A DNA stretch of 38,446 bases from Candidatus Kapaibacterium sp. (GCA_025055755.1 JANWWF010000006.1:31274-69719), one strand, 5' to 3'; positions 1-7,829 are shown, counted from the stretch's first letter. Notes: generated by a model from the letters alone, not told the origin. Program-made: numbers and translations.

Positions 1-4
1 CGGC

Positions 5-12
5 TATATTCG
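5..12 (+). promoter_or_regulatory. putative -7 box TATATTCG (7/8 match to TAnnTTTG)
   Basis: The box lies 25 nt before the ATG at 38 and matches the Bacteroidetes -7 consensus except for one C. The same variant, TATATTCG, occurs upstream of clpS on the other strand. No -33 element can be judged because the window starts here. Confidence 0.35.
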
Positions 13-37
13 AGTGCATTGATTGCTCAGCGCATGC

Positions 38-1348
38 ATGCTCGGTGATATTGTGCTCACAATTGCTCTGGTTGGGCTAAACGCGTTTTTTGTCGCAGCG
101 GAGTTTGCGTTAGTCAAGATCCGATCCTCGCATGTCGAAGTGCGGGCACGGGAAGGGAGCATTCTTGCACGACTGGTTCGCTCGATCATAGCACAGTTGG
201 ACGGCTATCTTTCGGCAACACAGCTTGGGATTACACTTGCCTCCCTTGGGCTGGGATGGATTGGGGAGCCCGTCGTTGCACGGTTGATTGCGACGGTGTT
301 GGAACTGGCAGGAGTACAACTTCCCGACCAGAGTATCCATCGCTTGTCCTTGCCGATAGCATTCGGGACAATTACCGTTCTCCACATTGTCCTGGGAGAG
401 CTGGCGCCAAAATCGCTGGCAATTCAGCACAGCGAGCGTGTTGCCTATGCAGTGTCGCTGCCGATGCGGTTGTTTTACTTTGTGTTCAAGCCAGCAATTT
501 GGCTGCTCAATGGTCTAGCGCAGGGAGTACTGCGTCTTTTGCGGATCCGCCCTGCACGCGAAAGTGAATTGCATTCCGCCGAAGAGCTGCGCTACTTGCT
601 TGAAGAAAGCCAGCGAAGTGGATTGCTCGAAGCCGAACAGCATGCACTTATCGAGAATATCTTTGAATTCCGCCAGCGCCAGGTTCGCCACGTCATGGTG
701 CCTCGTCCACGCATTGTCGCCCTGGAAGTATCAATGTCCACTGACCGCATCCTTGATGTCGTGCTTGAAGAGGGATACTCTCGCATGCCGGTCTATCAAG
801 GCACACTTGATAACATTGTCGGCATTGTGTACACAAAAGACTTGCTTTCCCTGGTCCGCCTACGTAACCTCATCATTTTGGAAGACATTCTCCGACCAGC
901 GCTCATGGTCAGCGAAGATGAACCACTTAGCCAGCTTCTGCGACGCTTTCAACAAACCCAGATTCACATGGCGATTGTCACCGATGAGTTTGGGGGAACA
1001 GCAGGCTTAGTGACTCTCGAAGACGTGCTGGAAGAAATCGTTGGTGAGATTCGCGATGAATACGACGAAGAGCGTGCACCTGTCGAGCAACAGCGCAGCG
1101 ATTTCATTGTCCAAGCAGCAACGGCAATTGTGGACTTGAACGAGTACCTCCCGTATCCCCTACCGGAAAGCGAGGACTACGAGACCCTTGGGGGACTCAT
1201 TATGCAGCGGGCTGGCGCTATTCCTTCGGTGGGAGCACGATTCGAGATTCCTCCTTACACAGCTGAGGTTCTCCGCGCAACCGACCGCACCGTCGAGTTG
1301 GTCAAGCTTTACCTCCACAATCCTGCTTCCCCTGATCGTAGCAGGTAA
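38..1348 (+). CDS. CNNM/CorC-type transporter-associated protein (DUF21 + CBS pair + CorC_HlyC)
   Basis: This is a membrane protein of the CNNM/CorC/TlyC family, usually linked to Mg2+/Co2+ handling and often annotated as a hemolysin-like protein. Residues about 1-180 form the DUF21 region, with hydrophobic helices beginning at the N-terminus and the LASLGLGWIGEP signature. Two CBS motifs follow in the middle (around VRHVMVPRP and LEDILRPALMV), and the C-terminal acidic FGGTAGLVTLEDVLEEIVGEI stretch leads into a CorC_HlyC domain. At 436 residues the length is normal for the family. The start is ambiguous: an in-frame TTG lies at 23, but ATG at 38 gives a better hydrophobic N-terminus and sits 25 nt after a plausible -7 box. 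The gene converges on the next one with a 27-bp gap. The ion transported cannot be told from sequence. Confidence 0.9.
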   Translation: MLGDIVLTIALVGLNAFFVAAEFALVKIRSSHVEVRAREGSILARLVRSIIAQLDGYLSATQLGITLASLGLGWIGEPVVARLIATVLELAGVQLPDQSIHRLSLPIAFGTITVLHIVLGELAPKSLAIQHSERVAYAVSLPMRLFYFVFKPAIWLLNGLAQGVLRLLRIRPARESELHSAEELRYLLEESQRSGLLEAEQHALIENIFEFRQRQVRHVMVPRPRIVALEVSMSTDRILDVVLEEGYSRMPVYQGTLDNIVGIVYTKDLLSLVRLRNLIILEDILRPALMVSEDEPLSQLLRRFQQTQIHMAIVTDEFGGTAGLVTLEDVLEEIVGEIRDEYDEERAPVEQQRSDFIVQAATAIVDLNEYLPYPLPESEDYETLGGLIMQRAGAIPSVGARFEIPPYTAEVLRATDRTVELVKLYLHNPASPDRSR

Positions 1349-1375
1349 AGCAGCAGAAGAAAAAAAGAACGCTCC

Positions 1376-2662
1376 TTACTGCACACCGCGGTAGCGATAC
1401 TTTTCGTTGAGGAAAAAGGGTGTCGAGGGAGAAAGGCGATAGTCACCAAAGCCAGTGTTGTCAATGAAAATGTAGCGACGGTTCAGTTGCGCATACGTCC
1501 AGATGATAATAGAACGGTTGTCGTATGGATTGACGCGCCGCTCGACGCTCGATGGTTCGCCGAGCACGATGTAGACCATGCCCATGTCAGTGAGCCAGCC
1601 TTCGGTGTAGGAGCGAAAGTTGCGGTTTGCATAATCCACTCGTGCGTAATACTCTTCGAATGCTTCATTGCGGAGAGTTCCTGGCGTGGGATCGTGCTCT
1701 TTCCAGAACTGTTCGAAAGCTGTTCGTCGTTCGGCATCGGTTGGCTTAGCAAGCATCGAATCAATTTCTGCCTGTGTAGCGATGTAGCGAAGCTGACGAA
1801 TTGCTCGGGTAATATCGGCAAAGATGCTACTGGAGGCGCCGTAGCGTAGCTCAATAACTCGATCCGACCAGACGATGCCACCAGCAGTATCACTTGCCGC
1901 TTCGATGCGTACAATGTAACGACCCTGCGGCATGCGTTCGGTGGGGGGGACGATACGAACAAAATGCTGGGCACAGCCTGTGCTATCGGTGCGCAGCAAA
2001 TGCCAAGCAGTGGTGTAAAGAGCGGTGGCGCTATCGAGCACTTTCCCGCGCACGTAAAGTTGCCGTCCTGCTGCGGCGTAAACTTCGAAGAACGCAAAGA
2101 AGCCTTCGCCCAGACCGCTAATGTCGTCGTTGATGTAAGGAGTTAGCACGTAGCGGCGATTTCGTTCCTCAATACGCGAGACCAACAGCACACCACTGAG
2201 GGCAACATCCGCCCGGCGATAGTTAGGGATCGTCACTCGCCGAGTTGCCCGTCGTTGGCGATTCGAAAGCTGGTCGGTGACGACAACGTCGATGCGGTAG
2301 CTTCCTGGTGGCACACTCAGTACTGTTTGGGTAACATCGGTAGCGTCCGTGGCACCTTGGGCAATAGAGCGGTCAGCTTGGGTGAGAGTTCGTTCCAGCG
2401 ATCGTTCTTCCACAATGCGACGAGTGAGGGTGTCGCGCACACTTATACTGAGCCGATAGGTTGCCACAAACATGCGTTCTGCTGCCGCAAATTGCAGCAT
2501 GCTATACGGCACGCCGACGAATACATCCAATCGGCATGAGTCGGGAGTACTGCCGCGAACGTGCATGGTGGCAACTTGGAGCTCGTCGCTTGTGTTGGCG
2601 AGAGCACTTGTCCAGAGCATGCAGCCAAGCCACCAGGCAAGTGTCCTACGAGCGTTAGTCAC
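1376..2662 (-). CDS. GWxTD domain-containing exported protein
   Basis: This 428-residue protein has an N-terminal signal peptide (hydrophobic core WWLGCMLWTSALA, cleavage expected near residue 22). The GWLTD motif is at residues 355-359, followed by MGMVYIVLGEPSSVERR, which is the hallmark of the GWxTD domain found in Bacteroidota, Chlorobiota and Ignavibacteriota. The middle part is beta-rich and Ig-like. The domain's biochemical function is not established. The start codon is GTG and overlaps the end of rimO by 8 bp, so the two genes are probably co-transcribed and translationally coupled. The C-terminus YRYRGVQ shows no T9SS sorting signature. Family assignment is firm; function is unknown. 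Confidence 0.85.
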   Translation of the reverse strand: MTNARRTLAWWLGCMLWTSALANTSDELQVATMHVRGSTPDSCRLDVFVGVPYSMLQFAAAERMFVATYRLSISVRDTLTRRIVEERSLERTLTQADRSIAQGATDATDVTQTVLSVPPGSYRIDVVVTDQLSNRQRRATRRVTIPNYRRADVALSGVLLVSRIEERNRRYVLTPYINDDISGLGEGFFAFFEVYAAAGRQLYVRGKVLDSATALYTTAWHLLRTDSTGCAQHFVRIVPPTERMPQGRYIVRIEAASDTAGGIVWSDRVIELRYGASSSIFADITRAIRQLRYIATQAEIDSMLAKPTDAERRTAFEQFWKEHDPTPGTLRNEAFEEYYARVDYANRNFRSYTEGWLTDMGMVYIVLGEPSSVERRVNPYDNRSIIIWTYAQLNRRYIFIDNTGFGDYRLSPSTPFFLNEKYRYRGVQ

Positions 2663-3986
2663 TACAGGGCTGTAGATAGTGAACAGGGGAAACTGCAGTT
2701 CCGAACAAATCGTACTCGGCAGCGTCGGTGATCTGTGCTTGGATGAAATCTCCAGGCTGCAGTGGTGTTGTAGCTGTCACGTACAGTTCGCAATCAACCT
2801 CTGGTGCATCCGCTTCCGTGCGGCAGCGGTATTCGCCGTTTGGAAGGACTTCGTCAACCACGGCACGAAGTGTCTTTCCTACCAGAGCAGTGTTACGTTC
2901 AAGGGAGATGTCACGTTGGAGTTCCATCAGGATACGTTGGCGTTCGATTTTGACCTCCGGAGGAATCAGATCGCCCAAGATTTCGGCATAGGTGCCCTCT
3001 TCGTGCGAATACGTGAACACGCCCATACGGTCGAAGCGCTGCTGTTCAACAAAGCGGCAGAGCTCCTCGAAATGCTGCTCGGACTCTGTGGGGTAGCCGA
3101 CAATGAACGTTGTGCGCAGCGCGATACCAGGCACACGATTGCGGATAGTATCGAGCAACTCTTCCGTGGCACGGCGAGTGATGCCCCGACGCATCGAGCG
3201 GAGAATGTCGGTCGAGCAGTGCTGAAGTGGTAGGTCCAGATACCTGCACATGTTCGAGCGCTCACGCATGACATCGAGCACCTCAAGCGGAAAGTGCGAC
3301 GGATACGCGTAAAGCAAGCGGAGCCATTCGACACCTTCGATGTCGAGCAAACGGTGGAGAAGATCGGCAATAGTACGCTTGCGATAGAGGTCGTAGCCGT
3401 AGTAGGTAGTGTCTTGGCCGATCAAGATAATTTCGCGCACACCTCGACTGACCAGCTGCCGGACCTCCTGCTCAATCTGCTCAATGGGGCGGCTTCGGTG
3501 TTTACCACGCATCAAGGGAATTGCACAGAAGGAACAAGGATGATCGCATCCTTCACTGATTTTGACGTATGCATAGTGAGATGGGGTCGAAAGCACACGC
3601 TCGCCCAAGAGAGTGTACTTGGGATCAGGGGAAAGAAAACGAGCAATGGTACTGTACTGCTCAGTGCCAACGACAAGGTCCAGCTCCGGCAACTCGCGCT
3701 GGAGTTCCTCCCCATAGCGGGCAGCTAAACAACCGGCGACAACGACGCACCGTACCTGCCCTGCTTTTTTCAGCTCGAGAGCTTCCAGAATAGTGTTGAC
3801 GCTTTCTTCTTTAGCAGCCTCGATAAAACCGCAGGTGTTGATAACAAGGGCATCGGCACCTTCTGCAGAAGGAGAAAGCGCCAGTCCTGCTTGGGCAAGA
3901 GTTCCCGCCAGCACTTCTGAGTCAACAACATTCTTACTGCAGCCGAGAGTGACAACATGTACGGTACGTATCTGCTGGGTAAGCAT
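2655..3986 (-). CDS. rimO: ribosomal protein uS12 methylthiotransferase RimO
   Basis: RimO adds a methylthio group to the conserved aspartate of ribosomal protein uS12, using radical SAM chemistry and two Fe-S clusters. The N-terminal MTTase (UPF0004) domain carries VVTLGCSKNVVDSEVL. The radical-SAM CxxxCxxC motif is in GCDHPCSFCAIPLMRGKHRS, and a C-terminal TRAM domain follows (near TALVGKTLRAVVDEV). LGCSKN and the MRGKHRSR segment favour RimO over MiaB. The start is taken as ATG at 3986 (443 residues). An upstream in-frame ATG at 4004 would leave only about 12 nt after the perfect TAGATTTG box at 4017-4024, whereas 3986 leaves 30 nt, like other genes here. The gene overlaps the GWxTD gene downstream. 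Confidence 0.93.
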   Translation of the reverse strand: MLTQQIRTVHVVTLGCSKNVVDSEVLAGTLAQAGLALSPSAEGADALVINTCGFIEAAKEESVNTILEALELKKAGQVRCVVVAGCLAARYGEELQRELPELDLVVGTEQYSTIARFLSPDPKYTLLGERVLSTPSHYAYVKISEGCDHPCSFCAIPLMRGKHRSRPIEQIEQEVRQLVSRGVREIILIGQDTTYYGYDLYRKRTIADLLHRLLDIEGVEWLRLLYAYPSHFPLEVLDVMRERSNMCRYLDLPLQHCSTDILRSMRRGITRRATEELLDTIRNRVPGIALRTTFIVGYPTESEQHFEELCRFVEQQRFDRMGVFTYSHEEGTYAEILGDLIPPEVKIERQRILMELQRDISLERNTALVGKTLRAVVDEVLPNGEYRCRTEADAPEVDCELYVTATTPLQPGDFIQAQITDAAEYDLFGTAVSPVHYLQPCSD

Positions 3987-4016
3987 AGAGGGATCAGGCA
4001 ACATAGCTGAACATTA

Positions 4017-4024
4017 CAAATCTA
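4017..4024 (-). promoter_or_regulatory. putative -7 box TAGATTTG for rimO
   Basis: This is a perfect match to TAnnTTTG on the minus strand, 30 nt before the ATG at 3986. It supports that start over the upstream ATG at 4004. No clear -33 TTG was seen. Confidence 0.55.
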
Positions 4025-4130
4025 CTTCGCGTTGCGGCAGGTTGACGTGTTCTTTATTAGCCTCGTGTAGATTTCGCGTGCAATGTACAAGTTATGAAAA
4101 TGTTACATCCTTCCTCGGAGGAAACACTGG

Positions 4131-4138
4131 TAATTTTG
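4131..4138 (+). promoter_or_regulatory. putative -7 box TAATTTTG for the response regulator
   Basis: This perfect TAnnTTTG match lies 32 nt before the ATG at 4171, in the 184-bp divergent interval shared with rimO. No convincing -33 element lies at the usual spacing. Confidence 0.55.
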
Positions 4139-4170
4139 CTTCTGTGCAATAGCATCATAGCGGCAGTTCT

Positions 4171-4902
4171 ATGCTTTCGCATCGAAAAACGATCTTTGTC
4201 GTTGACGACGAGCCAGATATCGTGGAACTGGTGACGTACAATCTCGAGCGTGAGGGGTTCAAAGCAGTTGGCTTTACAGAAAGCAGCACAGTGCTGGAAA
4301 AAGCCAAGCAGCTCCAGCCTGACCTGATAATATTGGACGTTATGATGCCCGACATTGATGGATTTGAGCTGTGCAAGAAATTGCGTTCGACGCCGGAAAC
4401 GGCGAAAATTCCTGTAATGTTCCTCACAGCGCGGACTGGGGAAGTGGATCACATTATCGGCTTAGAACTGGGAGGAGATGACTATGTCGTCAAGCCTATA
4501 TCGCCTCGTGTGCTAATTGCCCGCGTCAAGTCCTTACTCCGACGCTTTTCTGAGCAAGCACGGGTGGAACGGATTGTCGCGCCAGAGGTGCTGCGGATCG
4601 GAACGCTGGAGATTCATCGCCAGAACTACACAGTATGGATCGATGGGGTAGAGATGTTCTTTCCAAAGAAGGAATTTGAATTGCTTGCGTTCCTGGCAGC
4701 GAATCCAGATAAGGTCTTCACGCGTTACCAGCTACTCAACCGGATTTGGGGAGAGACCGTGTACGTTGTCGAGCGCACCGTTGATGTGCATATCTCGAAA
4801 ATTCGGGATAAATTGGGGCGCTACGCGTCGTGTATCGAGACCGTCAAGGGAGTTGGGTATCGTTTCCGTTGGAAAAGCGAGCCTGTCGAAACCTCCACCT
4901 AA
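4171..4902 (+). CDS. OmpR/PhoB-family response regulator
   Basis: This is a two-component transcription regulator of 243 residues. The receiver domain (about 7-122) shows every expected residue: acidic pair D12-D13, phospho-acceptor D56 in LDVMMPDIDG, T86 and K108. A winged-helix DNA-binding domain (about 143-240) contains KKEFELLAFL, the recognition-helix region ERTVDVHISKIRDKLG and the terminal VKGVGYRF hairpin typical of PhoB/OmpR. No histidine kinase lies next to it, so its partner and targets are unknown. The gene is transcribed alone from a likely TAATTTTG promoter, with no clear Shine-Dalgarno sequence. PhoB-like (phosphate) is one possibility but cannot be shown here. Confidence 0.92.
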   Translation: MLSHRKTIFVVDDEPDIVELVTYNLEREGFKAVGFTESSTVLEKAKQLQPDLIILDVMMPDIDGFELCKKLRSTPETAKIPVMFLTARTGEVDHIIGLELGGDDYVVKPISPRVLIARVKSLLRRFSEQARVERIVAPEVLRIGTLEIHRQNYTVWIDGVEMFFPKKEFELLAFLAANPDKVFTRYQLLNRIWGETVYVVERTVDVHISKIRDKLGRYASCIETVKGVGYRFRWKSEPVETST

Positions 4903-4938
4903 AACGGACTACAGCGGGAGCAATAGGGGAAGGTGTTG

Positions 4939-4946
4939 TATTTTTG
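4939..4946 (+). promoter_or_regulatory. putative -7 box TATTTTTG
   Basis: This perfect TAnnTTTG match lies 43 nt before the ATG at 4990, in the gap after the response regulator. It may drive a transcript covering the small Tudor-like gene and rpsU. Confidence 0.5.
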
Positions 4947-4989
4947 CGCTTTGCGGAAATATGTCTGTACCACTTGAGAAGGCGCTCCC

Positions 4990-5412
4990 ATGGCTGAAGC
5001 CGAGGTCAAAAAACGCCGGCGCCGTGCACGAAAGTATATCACCCTCTATTCGCCCTTCCTCATGAAAGAGACGCGGCATGAGCTGATCGGCGAAGTCATG
5101 GAAACCGAGCAAGGGCGAATGCAGTGGGCACGCTGCACCGTTAGCCGTCATGCCCAACTGGTCAATCTTGATGCACTGGAGCACGAACAGCAACGTGTTG
5201 CTGCTGCAGGTATCAAGATCGAGCGGGAGAACGCAAAAGCGTACGATCCGACCGGTGAGTATAGCATCGGGGATGTTATCTATCATGCTTCGCTCGATGA
5301 TTACGGCTTGGTGCGGTCGAAAGAGATTGCCACAAACGGCATGTCTATGCTGGTAGTCTTGTTCGAAAAGAACAAGGAAAAACGTTTAGTCGAAAAACTG
5401 GCAAAAAAGTGA
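4990..5412 (+). CDS. small basic protein with C-terminal PcrA/CarD-like Tudor fold (function unknown)
   Basis: This 140-residue protein has a strongly basic N-terminus (KKRRRRARK) and a central helical segment. The C-terminal part (about 91-140, YSIGDVIYHASLDDYGLVRS...) has the pattern G-D-x-[IV]-x-H-x-x-x-x-x-x-G-x-V. It resembles the small beta-barrel (Tudor-like) domain at the end of UvrD/PcrA helicases and in CarD-type RNA-polymerase-binding proteins. That suggests, but does not prove, binding to RNA polymerase or nucleic acid. ATG 4990 is preceded by GAGAAGG at 4976-4982 (7-nt spacing) and by a TATTTTTG box. The gene ends 25 bp before rpsU, so it probably shares a transcript with a translation gene. 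I do not recognise a named family for the whole protein. Confidence 0.7.
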   Translation: MAEAEVKKRRRRARKYITLYSPFLMKETRHELIGEVMETEQGRMQWARCTVSRHAQLVNLDALEHEQQRVAAAGIKIERENAKAYDPTGEYSIGDVIYHASLDDYGLVRSKEIATNGMSMLVVLFEKNKEKRLVEKLAKK

Positions 5413-5424
5413 TGTTTCACCATC

Positions 5425-5430
5425 GAGAGG
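5425..5430 (+). promoter_or_regulatory. Shine-Dalgarno GAGAGG deciding the GTG start of rpsU
   Basis: GAGAGG lies 7 nt before the GTG at 5438, with no ATG nearby in frame. Clear SD motifs are sparse in this window; others are the AAGGAGGG at 34205-34212 and the AGAGGGA before the deoxyhypusine-synthase-like gene. Confidence 0.55.
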
Positions 5431-5437
5431 TTTCTGC

Positions 5438-5635
5438 GTGATTGGTGTTACCATTCAACCGAACGAAACAATTGACCGTGCGCTCCGTCGCTTCAAGAAG
5501 AAATTTGAACGAAGTGGAGTGCTTCGGGAATACCGGCGGCGAACCTACTACATCAAGCCCTCGGTAGAGCGACGAATGGCACGTAACCGTGCAATTCGTC
5601 GCCAGCACCGCATCCAAGCTGAACTGAACGCCTAA
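5438..5635 (+). CDS. rpsU: 30S ribosomal protein bS21
   Basis: This 65-residue basic protein of the small ribosomal subunit has the family core ALRRFKKKFERSGVLREYRRR followed by YYIKPSVERR. It begins with GTG after an SD-like GAGAGG. It aligns without gaps to the Flavobacterium bS21 as I remember it (IDRALxRxKxKF, then IKPSV). The residue at position 54, a tyrosine in Bacteroidia that helps mask the 16S anti-Shine-Dalgarno, is arginine here (NRAIRRQ, R54). It lies 25 bp after the Tudor-like gene and 72 bp before the glycosyltransferase. Confidence 0.93.
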   Translation: MIGVTIQPNETIDRALRRFKKKFERSGVLREYRRRTYYIKPSVERRMARNRAIRRQHRIQAELNA

Positions 5636-5707
5636 TTCCTCTCGGCACGCTCTTTGCACAGTGAAAAAAGTGTACCACCTATTTGTCCGCGCAAAGGATG
5701 ATCGCAG

Positions 5708-6745
5708 ATGTGCAAGGAGCGCAATCTTTTCTCCCTCGGCGTCGCAGTAATTGCCCGCAATAGCAGTGCGACCCTTCGTCGTGCACTGGAGTCAGTGCGT
5801 CCTGTAGCGACCCAAATTGTTGTTGTTGATACTGGCTCGACTGATGCCACCCCCACTATTGCAACGCGGATGGGAGCAGAAGTATACTTCCACCAGTGGA
5901 CAGATGATTTTTCTGCAGCGCGGAATCTTGCCCTGGCATATTTGAGAACAGAGTGGGCGCTGGTGCTCGATACCGACGAGCGCCTCGATCGCGAATCGTT
6001 CGACCAGTATTGCCATTTGTTGACTGATCCGACGGTAGGCGGAGTGGAAGTGTGTCTGGTCAGTGCATTAGGGGATGCGACGTATGCAGAGCATCGCTAC
6101 ACACGCTTGTTTCGCTGTCACCCTACGATCCGCTTTGAAGGGAAAGTGCACGAACAAATAGCTGGCAGTATCCGTGCCGCAGGCTATACGATTGTTTCCT
6201 CTGACATCCGCATTTTCCACGACGGATACCGTGAGGTATCGCTTGAAAAGATTGAACGCAATATTGCCTTGCTTGAGCAAGAGCTTGCTGCGCAACCGGA
6301 TAGCGTATGGCATCGCTACCATTTGGGTCTTGCAGAGTTTGCTCGCGGCAATCTTGAACGGGCACGTCACCTACTCGAACCAATATGCCACTCCCCGGAA
6401 TTGTCCCTGGAGCAGCAAGAACTGGCGACGATTCGGTGTGCCCAATGCGCCCTTGCCAGCGATGATCTTCTCTGCGCAGAACGGTTGCTTTCGTTTACCA
6501 GTGCCGATCGCCACCGAGAGGGACTGCGGCTGTTCGTATTGGCGGGGGTTGTTGCGGCTCAGCATCAGTATCATGCTGCCAGTACGTTGCTCCAGATGGC
6601 TCCCGTGTGTCAATCAGGCTTAGTTGATCAAGAGCAACGAGCTCTGTTTGCCGAGCGACTGGTGGAACTTGCCAAACGCCGTAGCCGCCCCTTTTCGCCC
6701 GATGCGTGGGAGCCTACAGCACAGTGGCGGTCGGTGTTCCGCTAA
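5708..6745 (+). CDS. family 2 glycosyltransferase with C-terminal TPR-like region
   Basis: This is a cytoplasmic GT-A-fold glycosyltransferase of 345 residues. The N-terminal domain (about 9-185) carries the nucleotide-binding VVVDTGSTDATP motif (DTGS at 41-44), DFSAARN, and the metal-binding DTDE at 88-91. This arrangement is like the SunS/WaaE-type GT2 proteins. The rest is helical with tetratricopeptide-like spacing (WHRYHLGLAEFARGNLERARHLLEP). ATG 5708 is preceded by AAAGGA at 5693-5698. Sugar donor and acceptor are unknown. No other polysaccharide genes lie nearby. The gene converges on clpS with a 6-bp gap. No TAnnTTTG box was found in the 72 bp upstream, so it may be read through from rpsU. 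Confidence 0.88.
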   Translation: MCKERNLFSLGVAVIARNSSATLRRALESVRPVATQIVVVDTGSTDATPTIATRMGAEVYFHQWTDDFSAARNLALAYLRTEWALVLDTDERLDRESFDQYCHLLTDPTVGGVEVCLVSALGDATYAEHRYTRLFRCHPTIRFEGKVHEQIAGSIRAAGYTIVSSDIRIFHDGYREVSLEKIERNIALLEQELAAQPDSVWHRYHLGLAEFARGNLERARHLLEPICHSPELSLEQQELATIRCAQCALASDDLLCAERLLSFTSADRHREGLRLFVLAGVVAAQHQYHAASTLLQMAPVCQSGLVDQEQRALFAERLVELAKRRSRPFSPDAWEPTAQWRSVFR

Positions 6746-6751
6746 AGGGGA

Positions 6752-7027
6752 TTACATTTCAATACTGGTATGCAGCGCTATTTCCTCAAGAATGCTGCTT
6801 ACCCGCAGACAGTCGCTAAGCGGACCTTCATAGACAGCAGCTTTCCCGCGCGTGTGAACTTCCCACGTCAAGCTCTCGGCTTCTTCGACGCTGCATCCGG
6901 TCGCTTTCACCAGTTGGGCTATAACCTCGTCGAATGTGTGCCAGTCATCGTTGTAGAGAATGCACTTAGCGGGAGTACCGACAGTAGTTTCAACCTCCAA
7001 CTCAGGGAGAAATTGTTCAGTCGGCAT
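6752..7027 (-). CDS. clpS: ATP-dependent Clp protease adaptor ClpS
   Basis: ClpS binds N-terminal degron residues (N-end rule) and passes substrates to ClpA/ClpC-ClpP. This 91-residue protein has the degron-pocket residues N26, D27 and D28 in LYNDDWHTFDEVI, and H58 in VHTRGKAAVYEG, matching the E. coli N34/D35/D36/H66 set as I recall it. The start is taken as ATG 7027. An in-frame GTG at 7039 would add four residues, but ATG places the gene 38 nt after a TATATTCG box at 7066-7073, in keeping with other genes here. No clpA or clpC is in the window. Confidence 0.92.
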   Translation of the reverse strand: MPTEQFLPELEVETTVGTPAKCILYNDDWHTFDEVIAQLVKATGCSVEEAESLTWEVHTRGKAAVYEGPLSDCLRVSSILEEIALHTSIEM

Positions 7028-7065
7028 AGTGCACACCACACAATGGGGGACATCGAGAGCTTGTG

Positions 7066-7073
7066 CGAATATA
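7066..7073 (-). promoter_or_regulatory. putative -7 box TATATTCG for clpS (7/8)
   Basis: This minus-strand near-match to TAnnTTTG lies 38 nt before ATG 7027, back-to-back with the CADD-gene box at 7085-7092. The same octamer lies upstream of the first gene of the window. Confidence 0.4.
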
Positions 7074-7084
7074 CTTTGGTTGCG

Positions 7085-7092
7085 TAGTTTCG
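7085..7092 (+). promoter_or_regulatory. putative -7 box TAGTTTCG for the CADD-type gene (7/8)
   Basis: This near-match to TAnnTTTG lies 38 nt before ATG 7131. With the clpS box it forms a compact divergent promoter pair in the 103-bp interval. Confidence 0.4.
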
Positions 7093-7130
7093 CGTCGCGT
7101 ACACATTGTTATCACTGGAGCATAGTTCCC

Positions 7131-7829
7131 ATGACTGATCGCGAATTCCTCGATGCACTCGATGCAATCATCGCCGAGCGGCACATGCTGCAGCATCCGT
7201 TCTACCAGATGTGGAACCGGGGCGAATTGACACTCGAGCAGCTCCGCCAGTATGCGTTGGAGTACTACCACCAGGTGTATCATTTTCCAACGTTCGTCAG
7301 CGCAACGCATGCACGATGCGCCGACGATATGGAAGTGCGGCAGATGTTGCTGGAAAATCTCATCGAGGAAGAGCACGGCGAAAACAACCATCCTGAGCTA
7401 TGGCGGCGTTTTGGGGATGCGCTGGGCATTTCGCGCCAAGAGATGGCACATCGCGAATACTTGCCCCACACACGGAAGTCGGTGGAAATCCTCCGCGAGC
7501 TGGCATTCGATCCCAATCCTGCCGTCGGGCTGGCAGCGCTGTATGCGTATGAATCCCAAATCCCTGAAGTTGCAGCAACGAAAATTGATGGACTCAAGCG
7601 CTACTATGGGCTTGACAGCGAAGATGCCCTCATTTTCTTCCAGGTGCACGAGCACGCCGACGTTATTCACCGCCAAGTAACACGCGACGCGCTGGTCCGT
7701 ATATGCCGGACCGAAGAGCAGCAGCGTATTGCGCTCGATGCTGCTCGCGAAGCGTGCGATGCCATCAATCTGCTGCTCGATGGCATCTACGAGCGATGGT
7801 GCTGCCAAAACGAACCAGTCAGTGCGTGA
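7131..7829 (+). CDS. CADD-type protein, probable self-sacrificing para-aminobenzoate synthase
   Basis: This 232-residue helical protein belongs to the CADD (Chlamydia CT610)/TenA-PqqC-like di-metal oxygenase family. CADD makes the folate precursor para-aminobenzoate from one of its own tyrosines, bypassing PabA/B/C. Compared with CADD from memory, all key positions are present: Y25 (CADD Y27, the sacrificed residue), Y41 (Y43), metal ligands E80, H87, E141, H173, D177 and H180 (E81, H88, E142, H174, D178, H181) and K151 (K152, amino donor). Shared signatures include HML-HxFY, YESQIP and HEHADV. The frame is open upstream to 6960, but ATG 7131 fits both homology and the upstream promoter box. 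The GTG of the next gene overlaps the stop by 4 bp. Confidence 0.88.
   Translation: MTDREFLDALDAIIAERHMLQHPFYQMWNRGELTLEQLRQYALEYYHQVYHFPTFVSATHARCADDMEVRQMLLENLIEEEHGENNHPELWRRFGDALGISRQEMAHREYLPHTRKSVEILRELAFDPNPAVGLAALYAYESQIPEVAATKIDGLKRYYGLDSEDALIFFQVHEHADVIHRQVTRDALVRICRTEEQQRIALDAAREACDAINLLLDGIYERWCCQNEPVSA

Noticed and set aside
6960-7130. Upstream extension of the CADD-type protein
   Set aside because: The added 57 residues overlap clpS antisense and have no similarity to CADD, which starts near ATG 7131.
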